Below are positions 1-10,542 of a stretch of 64,000 nt of DNA, piece by piece. Location of the stretch: positions 99,547,002 to 99,611,001 of the forward strand of contig CM028381.1 of NCBI GenBank assembly GCA_013146195.2, given 5' to 3'. Origin of the DNA: Codonopsis lanceolata. Its lineage: Eukaryota; Streptophyta; Magnoliopsida; Asterales; Campanulaceae. The position numbers were made by a program, and so were the translations under genes. Each line of letters starts with the position of its first letter. The first letter of the stretch is position 1. The notes under the pieces were generated by a model that searched no databases, was not told the origin of the DNA, and worked only from the letters and a program-made list of their open reading frames with translations.

Positions 1-1257
1 AGTGGTAAAATTATTGGTGAAGAGGTAAGTACACCTATTCCTTCTACGTCTTCCGAAAAGGTAATTGATGAAAAAGTTAACAAGAAAAATGAAAGTGCTA
101 AGAAAGAAAAACAAAAACAAAAACAAATTTTTCCAGACATAGAGGAACCTTATGTTGCACCTCCTGCTTATGTTCCCCCGATCCCGTTTCCTAGTCTTTT
201 GATGCAGTTTAAGGCTAATAGACAGTTTGCTGAAATTTATAATATGCTATCCAAGGTGAACATAAATTTACCCCTATTAAATGTGATCAAAACTATTCCT
301 GCATATGCAAAGTTTTTCAAAGAATGAAGTTCTAGAAAACAAAAATTTCTGATAGATGAAAAAGTGATTATGTCTGAGAATGTTAGTGATGTTCTTCAAC
401 AAAATCTCCCACCAAAATTAAAAGATCATGGTAGTTTTAATGTGGATATTACTTTAGGAAATTCGAAGAAAATCAAAACGATGTTGGATCTTGGTGCTAG
501 TATCAATCTGATGCCCTTTTCGGTTTATAAACAATTAGGGTTAAGAGAATTAAAACCCACTTCGATAACATTGCAACTAGCAGACCGATCAGTTAAGCAC
601 CCATTAGGAATTGTGGAAAATATCTTGGTCCAAGTCAAGAAATTAATTATGCCTGTCGATTTTGTGGTACTTGAAATGGAAAATCGAGCTAGTGCTACCG
701 AAGAATCACCCCCTCTTCTTCTTGGAAGACCATTTATGGCTACAGCCAATACGATGATCAATGTTAAGAATGGAAAACTGTCCATGATTGCTATGGGAGA
801 AACAGTTGAAATTTCTATCTTAAATGCTTTGAAGCAACCAGATGATATGAGTGACTATTTCTATGCTGATGAGATAGAAAACATAGTGGCTAAAAATTTA
901 GTGCAAGAAGTGAAAAAGGACAAATTGGAAGAATTCCTAACTGGTCAAGATAACAATGAAAATAATGAAGTTAGTGAATTAACAAAACAATTTGAGGAAA
1001 AAGAAAAAATAGGAACTGAGAAAATAGTTCACGAGCCCCTTGGAAATTTTAATAATAAGATAGTCCTTTCTATTGAATCTCCTCCTGTTTTAGAATTAAA
1101 ACCTTTGCCTGACCATTTAAAATATGTTTTCTTAGGAAAAAATGAAACCTTGCCGATGATTATATCTTCAAAACTGACTAAAGAGCAAGAAGAAAATTTG
1201 ATAAATGTGTTACAAGAACACAAAGAAGCGATAGGATGGACCTTAGCGTATTTGAAG
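1..1257 (+). pseudogene. Athila gag C-terminus and aspartic protease
   Basis: One reading frame runs from base 1. It begins with a lysine/glutamine-rich gag tail and a proline-rich PPAYVPPIPFP segment (about 160-195). A TGA at 325-327 interrupts a conserved stretch just before protease. The retropepsin active-site motif DLGASINLMP lies at about 487-516 and a flap-like LLLGRPFM near 715-740. The protease would cleave the polyprotein in the virus-like particle. The frame continues into reverse transcriptase without a break. The in-frame TGA makes this a pseudogene unless the base is an assembly error. Confidence 0.85.
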
Positions 1258-2630
1258 GGTATAAGTCCCACCAAATGTATGCACAGAATCCACCTTGAAG
1301 AAGATGCTAAACCTTCAAGAGAACACCAAAGGCGTTTGAATCCTCACATGGAGGAAGACGTAAGAAAGGAAGTTCTGAAACTTCTAGATGCAGGTATCAT
1401 TTACCCCATCTCTGATACTAAATGGGTAAGTCCTATTCAGGTAGTCCCAAAGAAATCTGGAATCACAGTGGTTAAAATGATAAGGATGAGTTAGTGTCAA
1501 CTAGGACTGTTACAGGTTATAGGATGTGTATTGATTTGAGAAAGCTTAATGCTGCGACTAAGAAAGACCACTTTCCATTACCATTCATAGAGCAAATCTT
1601 AGAAAGATTAAGATTAGATGGTTACGAGTTTTATTGCTTTCTAGACAGATTTTCTGGGTATAATCAAATTCCAATAGCCCCAGAAGATCAAGAAAAGACA
1701 ACCTTCACATGCCCCTTTGGTACTTTTGCGTATAGAAGGATGCCTTTTGGTCTATGTAACACTCCAACTACTTTCCAAAGATGCATGATTTCCATCTTTT
1801 CTGATTTAATTGAAAAGTGTGTTGAGGTATTTATGGATGATTTTTCTGTTTATGGAGTCTCTTTTGATAAATGTATAGATAATTTGACTTTAGTACATAA
1901 ACAATGCTGCAAATCCAATTTGATCCTTAGTTTAATGTCATTTTATGGCTGATCAAGGAATTGTTTTAGGACATATCGCGTCGAAGAAAGGGATTAAGGT
2001 TGACCCAACCAAAGTAGAAGTTATTTCTAAACTACCCCCTCCCGTCTCAGTAAAAGGTGTTAGATCTTTTTTCGGGCACGCTGGTTTTTATAGGCGTTTC
2101 ATTCAAGATTTTTCAAAAAATTGTAAACCTTTGTGTAATTTGCTTGCGAAAGACACAAAATTTATTTTTGACAAGGACTGTTTAGAGGCTTTCAATTTTT
2201 TAAAGGAAAAATTAACAGCTGCTCCTATTTTATCTAGCCCTAGCTGGTCCTTGCCATTTGAAATTATGTGTGATGCATCAGATTTTGCCATAGGAGCTGT
2301 TCTATGTCAAAAGATTGATAAGAAACAACATGTAAATCGTTATGCTAGTAGAACTTTTAATGATGCCCAGTTAAATTATACAACAACTGAAAAGGAGTTT
2401 TTAGCAGTAATTTTGGCCCTAGAAAAATTCAGGTCTTGTCTGTTAGGATCCAAAGTGATTGTGTATTCTATCATGCTGCTTTGAAATATTTGTTGACTAA
2501 GAAGGATGCTAAACCTAGGCTAATTAGGTGGATGCTCTTGCTTCAAGAATTTGATATTGTAATCAAGGATAAGAAAGGCTATGAAAACGTAGTAGCTGAT
2601 CACTTATCTAGATTGGAGCTTTGGCCGTAT
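1258..2630 (+). pseudogene. Athila reverse transcriptase and RNase H
   Basis: Reverse transcriptase starts after ISPTKCMHRI at about 1258. A one-base loss in an A run near 1475 shifts the frame; the protein resumes at about 1490 with YRMCIDLRKLNAATKKD. The catalytic FMDD is at about 1830. A second small deletion near 1930 precedes MADQGIVLGH. RNase H begins near 2268 with CDASDFAIGAVL, shifts frame again at about 2470 through loss of one base before the conserved DHAALKYL, and ends with VADHLSRLE at about 2600-2628. Three separate indels mean no functional enzyme. Domains and order are typical of Athila pol. Confidence 0.88.
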
Positions 2631-2639
2631 TTTGGAAAG

Positions 2640-3954
2640 CATTTGATTGATAGCAATATTCCGGTGAAAGATGTTTTTCCCTATGAGCAATTATATTCGG
2701 TGAAAATTAGTGAGCCTTGGTATGCCGATTTTGTGAACTTTATTGTGGCTGATGTAGTGAACCCTGATTTGGGATGAACCTTACTTGTTTAAACGTGGTC
2801 CTGATTTGGTAATTCGAAAATGTATCCCCGAAGAGGAACACCACAGTGTGTTGTCCTTTTGTCATGGTTTTGCTTGTGGAGGTCATTTTAGTGGTGAAAA
2901 GACTACTAGGAAGATATTACAGTCTGGCCTTTATTGGCCATCCTTATTCAAAGATGCTCATCAGTTTGCAAAGAGTTGTGACAAATGCCAAAGGTCAGGG
3001 AGTATAAGTAAGAGAAACGAAATGCCCCAAATTAATAATTTGGTTGTGGAAGTTTTCGATTTTTGGGGAATAGATTTTATGAGACCCTTTCCTATCTCCC
3101 AAGGATTTGAATATATCTTGGTATGAGTTGATTATGTGTCAAAATGGATCGAAGCAATCCCTAAAAGAAATAATGATGCTAAGACAGTGATAAAGTTTCT
3201 GTGTGCAAATATTTTTAGCAGACATGGGATGCCAAGAGCAATAATAAGTGATCAAGGGACCCATTTTACTAATAAGTTAGTAAATATATCTGAAAAGATA
3301 TAGGGTAGTTCATAAATTGACTACTCGCTATCACCCACAGACTTTTGGTCAAGTGGAAGTGAGCAATAGGCAAATCAAAGGAGTGTTAGAAAAGACTGTC
3401 CAACCCAATAGGAAAGATTGGGCATTAAAATTGAATTATGCTTTATGGGCATATCGGATAGCTTATAAGACTCTGTTAATGTTAAGTCCCTAAGAATCGT
3501 TTATGGAAAAGCATGTCATTTACTTGTAGAATTAAAACATAAAGCTTTTTGGGCAATCAAAACCCTTAACATGGATATGACCTTAGCGGGTGAAAAAAGA
3601 ATGCTTCAGTTAAATGAGTTAGAAGAGCATAGGTTAGAATCCTATGAAAATATGAAAATTTATAAGGAAAAGACCAAGCGATTGCATGATAAGAAAATTC
3701 TTTCTAAAGACTTATATCCCGGAATGAAAGTCCTTTTAATTAATTCTAGGTTGAAATTATTTCCAGGAAAACTTAAATCGCAATGGTCAAGTTCATTTGA
3801 AGTGGTAAATGTTTTTGCCCATGGAGCAGTTGAGCTCAAATGCTATAAAACTAATGAAACATTCAAAGTTAATGGACATAGAGTTAAACCCTATCATGAA
3901 GGTGTATCGATTGTGACACAAGTCGAGTCGATAGACGTGTTTGATTTTAGCTAA
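2640..3954 (+). pseudogene. Athila integrase
   Basis: The HHCC zinc finger is visible at about 2863-2990 (HGFACGGHF then CDKCQRSG). The DDE core is split: a TGA at 3124-3126 precedes VDYVSKWIEA, the second aspartate is in IISDQGTHF at about 3238, a frameshift follows near 3285, and the glutamate lies in QVEVSNRQIKG near 3350. The C-terminal part, with GPGMKV-type and VNGHRVKPY segments, is open from 3571 to the TAG/TAA region at 3952-3957. Integrase would insert element cDNA into the chromosome; this copy is inactive. Confidence 0.87.
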
Positions 3955-3999
3955 TGGGTTGACTAGCGTCGAGCGAACGACGTTAAACAAAAGCGCTGC

Positions 4000-4015
4000 G
4001 TGGGAGGCAACCCAC
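4000..4015 (+). other. Conserved post-integrase hairpin (copy 1)
   Basis: A 5-bp stem GTGGG/CCCAC closes a six-base loop AGGCAA, 45 bases after the integrase stop and just after an AGCGCT motif. The same loop and the inner GGG/CCC stem occur at the same place in the Athila copies at 17678-17695 and 63113-63130, with a different but still paired outer stem. Function unknown; a structured RNA element between pol and the env-like ORF is an inference. Confidence 0.6.
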
Positions 4016-4299
4016 TAATTTTCAAATTTGTTGTAAAATAGTTATTTTGAACCCTTGCTTGATTTTGAGACTTTTAAAATTTATCACATTATTTGCAAAA
4101 ATCAAGTTTGGGGGAGAAATATTTAATAGTGTTGTATTTATATGTTTTATTTTTTATTTCATTTAGTGTATTTGGTAATTAGTTTAGGTGATTGAAGGAT
4201 AATTCTGAGCACCAAAGGAAGACAAATTTGGACCTTAATGATTAAAAATCAATACTCAACTATTTTTATAAAAAGAAAATATTTATTTTGTGAAAAATA

Positions 4300-4415
4300 G
4301 CTTGCACGATCGCCCAGCACAAGGCTGAGCAATCGCGCAAAATCCAGCACTGACGAATCTTTGGGCTTAGGCCTGAGCGATCGCTCAGTGCCTAGGCTGG
4401 GCGACCGCTCAGCCC
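4300..4415. repeat. Array of GCGATCGC-centred palindromes
   Basis: A perfect 16-base palindrome CTGAGCGATCGCTCAG lies at 4373-4388. Related, imperfect forms occur at about 4303-4318, 4324-4338 and 4396-4413 (GCTGGGCGACCGCTCAGC), spaced at roughly 30-50 bases. They are much more GC-rich than the surrounding element. Confidence 0.7.
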
Positions 4416-4456
4416 TGATATTTCAAACAGGACGGACAGCCAACAGACACATAACA

Positions 4457-4461
<5 letters not shown>

Positions 4462-4490
<29 letters not shown>
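4462..4490. repeat. (CT)n microsatellite
   Basis: About fourteen uninterrupted CT dinucleotides inside the Athila spacer. Confidence 0.95.
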
Positions 4491-4847
4491 CAAGCAATTT
4501 GAAATCTCTCTACCTTCTCTCTAAGATCCCGGCTAATCTAACCGTCCAAACTTGTTCAAACTTCATAATCCGCTTCCCCTCACCCTACATTCCACATCTA
4601 TCCATTCATTTTTCGTGATCGGTGAAGATTTTCCTAGACGGATTCCGACAAGCTCAAAAGTGCTGCCCATTTTCGAGTATTTTCTTCCCTCTTCTACATT
4701 TATGCCCATTTTATCTGGTTAGAACTTGATTATGGCATACATTGTTAGTATAGAGGTAATTTTTTATTCTTGTCATTTATGAGCTTTGTTGGGTTTTCTG
4801 ATTTAAGAGAAGTGTTTTGAGTGTTATTTTTTTAGATTAATTTTAAA

Positions 4848-6067
4848 TGGCACCAAAGAAGCGTAGTAAACATTCCGGTGAGGGCACATCATCTTCTGCT
4901 CGGCTATAGAATTTGATTCCGCCTACTTTTTAAATGCCGAACAATATCAAAACTATTTGAATAGTTTTCATTCTAAGGCCATTATCCCGGAGCGCGGTTT
5001 TGATTTTAAAAGTTATAATTTGAAAAACCATTTCGCAAGAAATGGTTGGAAAATTTTATGCGTGACTCCTGGTGAGGTCGTGGTGCCTCTTGTTCGTGAG
5101 TTTTACGCTCACAGTGGACAAGTAATGAGAGAGGACCCCAACTCTTCTTGGGTTCGGGGTAAATTTGTTAAATTTGATTATTCGACCATTCGGGATTATT
5201 ATCGCTTGCCTGTTGTTAAGGCTGATGATTATCAATCCTATTTACCTTATAACATCCCAATGGCCACAGTGAGGGATAGGATTGTTTTGCTTGGGTCCGA
5301 GTGGACCTATGGACGAAACGAGTTGGTTGGACGCCCTCGTTCCATTAGGGAGTCTGTTTTGACTCCCCCAGTCTAGGGGAATATATAAATTTATTTGTGC
5401 GAGGGTGATGCCCACGACACATCAGTCTGATGTGACGTGGAATAAGGCGGCGTTAATTTATGCCATGCTAACTCAGGGTTCCATTGATATCGCTACGATT
5501 ATCAATGGGCAGCTTAGAGGCACGGTTGAGAAAACCATGAATACGGCCCTTCATTTTCCTAGTCTTATCATGGGCCTATGTGCTGCCGCGCGAGTCACAT
5601 GGACTCCCGATTTAGAGAGAATCAAGCTGATGCCCAATGTCGCCCAAAAGGGTGTCATAAATAGGACACGACAACCCTATGACCGTCACCCCGCCTATCA
5701 AGGCGAGGATGTTGAGGTGGATCCGGAGATGGATCCTTTGGAGGAGATCTCTACCCAGTTAGTGAAGGTCCAGTTAGGCTTAGACACTCTCCATCAGCAC
5801 GTTGACCATAGGATTGACATGCTCTAGCAGCATGCCGATCATCGATTAGATAGGATTGAGCAACGTGTGGAGCAGGGTCTAGCGGACCAAAACTATTTTT
5901 ATGGGTATAATACCCATTTTTTTTCCAAAACCTTGCCTCCAACCTCAACATGCCTCCGACCAATGTCCCTGAATGGTGTCCTCCTTCGTTATTTGGTCAT
6001 GGCTCATCTGGAGCCGACGCTTAATAGCGTCTTCCTTCGTTATGCGGATTTGCCATCTGTTTTCTAG
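4848..6067 (+). pseudogene. Athila env-like ORF (putative plant transposon protein)
   Basis: The likely start ATG at 4848 opens with MAPKKRSKHSG, a basic, nuclear-localisation-like N-terminus; the + and - strand Athila copies of the other subfamily also start MAPKK. A frameshift/stop at about 4905 breaks it, then a long open stretch 4957-5376 carries KAIIPERGFDF, GWKILCVTPGEVVVPLVREFY and FDYSTIRDYYRLP, which match the domain annotated as putative plant transposon protein in Athila-type elements. After another break, 5405-5827 continues with MPTTHQSDVTWNKAALIYAML and an acidic, heptad-like C-terminus (VKVQLGLDTLHQHVDHRIDML) ending at a TAG; homologous sequence carries on to 6067. Function is unproven; it occupies the env position but I see no signal peptide or membrane segment. 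Confidence 0.72.
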
Positions 6068-7079
6068 TTTCTCCTTTGTTTTCATCCCTTATCTTTCGGT
6101 CCAATATTTTGAGGACAAAATAGAATTTAAGTTTTGGGGGGGGGGATTCTAGGTTTTAGGTCTTTTCAGGCCCTGGACTAATGAGAATTGGGAACTTGTG
6201 GTTAAATCGTGCTATGTACATGGGACAACTAGTGTCCCTTATATCCCTTCTTTTACCTATTTTCTTATTTTTGCTTCTTTTTATTTTAGGAGTTGATGAA
6301 GTGAAATACTGTGACAAAGGCCGTGACCACCCCAGCTGTCTGCTTATCCGGCCTTATTCTAATTAGCATCAATCTCCAATTTTTTTATATAATTTTTTCT
6401 TTTAAAAAAATTCTCAAGTCTTGTGTGGAATTTAAGTCGATGATGATTAATGCTATGACCCGTATGACTTCTTCCTCGATCCTTCGGGAATTTACTATGT
6501 TGTGTAAATTTCCTATGATTATCCCCTTTGTGTACTCATACCCCACCATTATTGAAGGACTTAGACATTTTTATCTAGTATATAGCTAACATGGCATTCT
6601 CCAAGAGACTGGTATTGTGTGCCTAATTAGGAAGAGTAGTTGTCTTTATGTGAATGTTACATTGAATTGTAACTTAGGGTCACTTTTATAGGAATTAGAA
6701 TTTTTGGAATTGTCTTGCCAATATATCTCAAGCACACTTTTGAATCGTGATTACATGTTAGTCTTTAATTTCTCGACATCTTTTCTAGCAAAAGCTTATG
6801 TCAAACACGTTAGGAGCTATTCTTCATTTAATATATGGATGTGATGTTTATAATTGTAGTTCATTTTCTATGGAATTTTGCATGATGACCTGGCACTAGG
6901 ACATGATTTAGGCCATCTTTGGATCGTTTGAGCCTTTTTAGCTTCCTGACCTATCTATATTATATCCCTAGTGTTCTCTTTTGAGCTTTATTAAAAAGAA
7001 TGGCGTGTGCAAAAACACATATCGACCCCCATTCGACATCATTTCTTTTACCCACATTAATTTAACCCTGAAAGCTTAT
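6068..7079 (+). other. Athila 3' internal non-coding region, truncated
   Basis: Non-coding. It starts with GAGGACAAAATAG and a ten-G run (6136-6145) resembling a polypurine tract. The whole stretch recurs in inverted form at about 9487-10500 of the neighbouring minus-strand Athila. It ends abruptly where that element's LTR begins. Confidence 0.75.
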
Positions 7080-8273
7080 TGATCGATGTCTTATTTTAAT
7101 TATTTTCCTTGCAAGTGGACAAGACTATTGTAGAATAGTTTTGGGAAGCAAGGGTCGAACCACAGAGACAAGAAGATCACATATAGCACGATTATCGGTA
7201 GCAAAATTATTAAACTAAGGGAGGTTTTTATATTGATTTTATTATAAACTAATTATTATTCTAATGTTAACTACTTAACAGCAATTACAGATTATGAAGA
7301 TCTTATAGTGGAGGGAAATCTAGGATTAGGGTTTGACTTGTATCTCCTCTATGGCTTATTTTAATAAATTATCATTCAATCTCTTGGATTCGTTCACAAA
7401 ATATAGATATAGCCTGTTGAATTACCGTTCAGTCTCCATCTTCAAATAATTCATCCATTCTATATCCTACGCACAAGAACATATGATCTAACTGTCACTT
7501 AGGTCATATATGGAACCTGACCATAACTCATCACTCTCGTGCATCGATAGATTCAATTTATTGTGAAGGTGAGCTAGTGTACGACATATGCACATTGATC
7601 ATGTAGTTATCCGTTCCTCTAGACCTTTACTATTCACGATTACATTCATTTGTTCAAAGTGAAATAATATAGGGATTGATAAACACCACAATCAACAAGA
7701 ATTGAATGAATAAAAATATATATAAAGCATAGATTCGATACAAGTTACCTCTCAACTCCTAGATTAATGGATGTTTAGTTCATCTTTGAAGATGAACAAC
7801 ACATGGAGATGATTGAATACATGAATCAATCTTCAATACTTGTAATTACAACAACTAATTATGTTATACACACTAAATCCTAAGCTAGAACTATCTAAAA
7901 CTAATTTCTGGACGTCCTAGAGCTTTGACTACCATTCTTTATTTATACCATGGAGTTGTAGGGGGTTTAGGAATTTTAGTCAGGCTTGAAGACTCCCGAA
8001 AACGTAATCTGACCACCTTGCGGACGCAAGGTAAGAGGCACCTTGCAGCCGCAAGGTGTCCAGCCTTCTCTTCTTTCGTTTCTTCTTCAATTTACACTTT
8101 GGCTCCTTCTTTGAATTTTCACCAAAAAGCCTTATAATTTGTATAGTTTCACCTAAAACCCTGAAACTCATAAAACAACTGAAAAACACATATCAGTAGC
8201 CAAAAGCCTCGTGGAATCGCTCAATTTAATTCATAAAAAGTATATGAAATCGACGTATAAAATACATCGATCA
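7080..8273 (-). repeat. Athila 3' LTR (copy 2)
   Basis: About 1194 bp, bounded by matching inverted ends: TGATCGATG at 7080 and CATCGATCA ending at 8273. On the minus strand the sequence just before the LTR is AAGTTTAAGTTTGAGGG, a purine tract, at 8277-8293. No coding potential. Confidence 0.8.
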
Positions 8274-10542
8274 AATACCCTCAAACTTAAACTTTACTCG
8301 TCCACGAGTAAACAATACTTATAAATACAAAAACAATTAAACAAGAATAACGAAAATCTTTTTGGAGGGTGACACTATTTACACTCCTCTAGAAACCGAC
8401 AAACTCAAGGAGACTATTACGAGTGACTCGACTATGCAGATAAATACAAAAACTAATAAATACATAAGCAGATAAAAACTAAACTAAAAATAAAATAAAA
8501 ATCTTTTTGGATTCAACCTCAAGTCATAAAAGCATGGCATACCAAAGCAGTCTCAGTCCGATGCTCACCACATATATGCAGATTAATCACACAAAATCAA
8601 ATGACTTATACTCAAAACTGCTACTAATCTTAATTTCTCTATGTGTGTGTGATCACTAGTCTTAGAGAATATCTTAACTAAAACAGTTTTATTAAGTTAA
8701 ACACCACATTCATATGAAAATCAGAGTTTAATTAAATCCAATGCATCATAAAGTATGAGATCTACCATCCAAACCCGGTCTATTATAGAAAGAGAGATCA
8801 CCAAGGATTTTAAAGACTTATACATCCATCCCATGCACTTCTATGTATGACATACAATGCTCTCCTATCCCAATTACTTGTAATAGCTAAGATTATGCTA
8901 ACACATTGAGCTTGCGGATAATGTGAATATGAAGTGTTAGATCAATTCTACATGACTTACTTATCAAAGAAAACAAACACAAGCATTGACAAGAAGATTA
9001 TTAGGTCTTAAATAGCTTGTAATGTAAGGCCAAGGTGTTGGGGGCTTTGATGGAAAGGGATTAGAATTCAAAGTGAGAGAGTAAGACTACCCTTTATCCC
9101 CCATACTTCCAAACAAAAGGAAGTTTTCCCAATTTAGGCTATGACCTTCAAAGACCACAAGTGGGGGGTATTTTCTTTTCTTTTTCTTTTACTTTTCTTT
9201 TCTTTTCCCCCCAAACTTGTTTTGTACAATATATCAAGCTAAAAATATCTCATCATTTTTCTCAGCAGCATTTTTTAAACATATTTTATCTTTGAAAGCT
9301 ATGGTTTCATTTGAATCTACTTGCACCCTTCTTCTCCCGTTTCATTTTTCGTTGATCTATTTTTTTTTTACAACGACGGGAAGAAGAAGTCTTCAGAAAA
9401 CTTGCCTAACTGAAAATGGTCCCATAAAAATAATTCCCCACCCACATCCTACTCTCTCGAAGGGTAGGCTAAAAGTGTATAGGCTTTTAGGGTTAAGTTA
9501 ATGTGAGTAATAGAAACGATGTCGAATGGGGGTTTAATGTGTGCTTAGCACACTCCATTCTTTTTAATTAGGCTCAAAAGGGGACACTATGGATATTTTT
9601 AGTAAAGGTCAGGGAATATTTAGGCTCAAACGATCCAAAGATGGCCTAAATCATTTCTTAATGTCAAATGCTCATGGAGTTTTTTTTAAAACAAGTAAGA
9701 CACATAAAATATCATATCAACTGTGGGAATTGTGGGGTTGAATGTTTAGCATCACTGGATTTCACATAAGCATTCGCTAAGACAGATGGTTGAGACAATC
9801 GAGACTAACATGCAGACACGGTTCGAAAGTGTGCTTGAGATATATTAGTGAGAAAAATCCAAGGGATCTAACTTATCATGCAATTAACCCTAAGTTACAA
9901 TTCAATGCAACAATCATGTTCGGACGGCTATTCATCAAATTCTTGAGCATATTTTGTTGAAATGAAGTAGGTGCTATAAACTTTATAAAATTATTCTAAT
10001 CAATCCATAATTATGACTGGTGTAGGTGCAAGAAGAATTTGGATAAAATCAAGAAATTGGTAGAGTTAAGTAAATTCCAGAAGGATCTATGGAAAAATTA
10101 TGTGGTTCATTGCATTAACTCCTCATCGACTAGTACTACCACACAAAAGACTTGAAGATGAAAATTTTGAATTAAAAATATATTTTTTATATAAAAAAAA
10201 TTTGGAGATGATGATGACACAATTGATGATGGGTCCCTATAATGGGAACCCATGAGAATCCAATATTATAGTATTCTGGTCAAGGCAACATCTCCGAAAA
10301 TAAGGAAAATTAAAAAGAAAGAAAGACGGGTGAGGAGACGACACAATAGAGGGAAAAGAAAATTTTCCCCACCCTAAAAACGTAGTCTAACTCCCCTCTT
10401 CCTTAGGCTAGGACCTGCTAAGACTCTGGGCTTAGAATCCCCTCCCCCCAAACTTAATTTCTATTTTGTCCCCAAAATTGAGGAACATATGAGAGGCTTG
10501 ATGGGGAAGGAAAAATATCAAAAGGACATAGCAGGCCCACCT
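8274..10542 (-). other. Athila 3' internal non-coding region (copy 2)
   Basis: No coding sequence. Next to the LTR lies the terminal purine tract with a GTGGACGAGTAAAG motif. A pyrimidine-rich run is at about 9174-9206. The half from about 9487 to 10500 mirrors copy 1. A second, internal tract reads (minus strand) GGGGACAAAATAG then AAGTTTGGGGGGAGG at about 10441-10485. The env-like ORF that should follow is missing. Confidence 0.7.

Larger units (their letters stand above)
4016..4847 (+). other. Athila pol-to-env spacer
   Basis: No credible coding sequence in this 0.8-kb stretch. It is AT-rich at first (4040-4290), with a tract AAGTTTGGGGGAG at about 4104-4116 that resembles the element's purine tracts. 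A cluster of GCGATCGC palindromes (4300-4415) and a CT microsatellite (4462-4490) follow, then a pyrimidine-rich leader-like region up to the env-like ATG. Confidence 0.6.
1..7079 (+). mobile_element. Athila-lineage Ty3/gypsy retrotransposon, partial (copy 1)
   Basis: The order gag tail, protease, reverse transcriptase, RNase H, integrase, long spacer, env-like ORF and 3' non-coding region is that of plant Athila elements. The 5' LTR and most of gag lie before the window. The element stops at 7079, where a minus-strand Athila LTR begins, so its own 3' purine tract and LTR are missing. All reading frames are broken by stops or small indels, so the copy is dead. Lineage assignment rests on the DLGAS protease motif, the FMDD reverse transcriptase motif and the post-integrase ORF with a putative plant transposon protein domain. 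Confidence 0.9.
7080..10542 (-). mobile_element. Athila-lineage element, minus strand, 3' part (copy 2)
   Basis: Read on the minus strand it has a 3' internal region (10542 down to 8274), a terminal purine tract, and a 3' LTR (8273 down to 7080). The 5' part was cut off at 10542 by the + strand Tekay element. Its internal region is a diverged inverted match to 6068-7079, so copies 1 and 2 belong to one subfamily. The simplest reading is that copy 2 inserted into the 3' region of copy 1; the 5-bp target duplication cannot be tested because the other end is gone. Confidence 0.8.

Noticed and set aside
525..785. Open frames antisense to Athila and Tekay pol (for example 525-785, 2103-2291, 41358-41612, 42852-43577)
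   Set aside because: They mirror coding sequence on the opposite strand, have no family signature and are explained as shadows.
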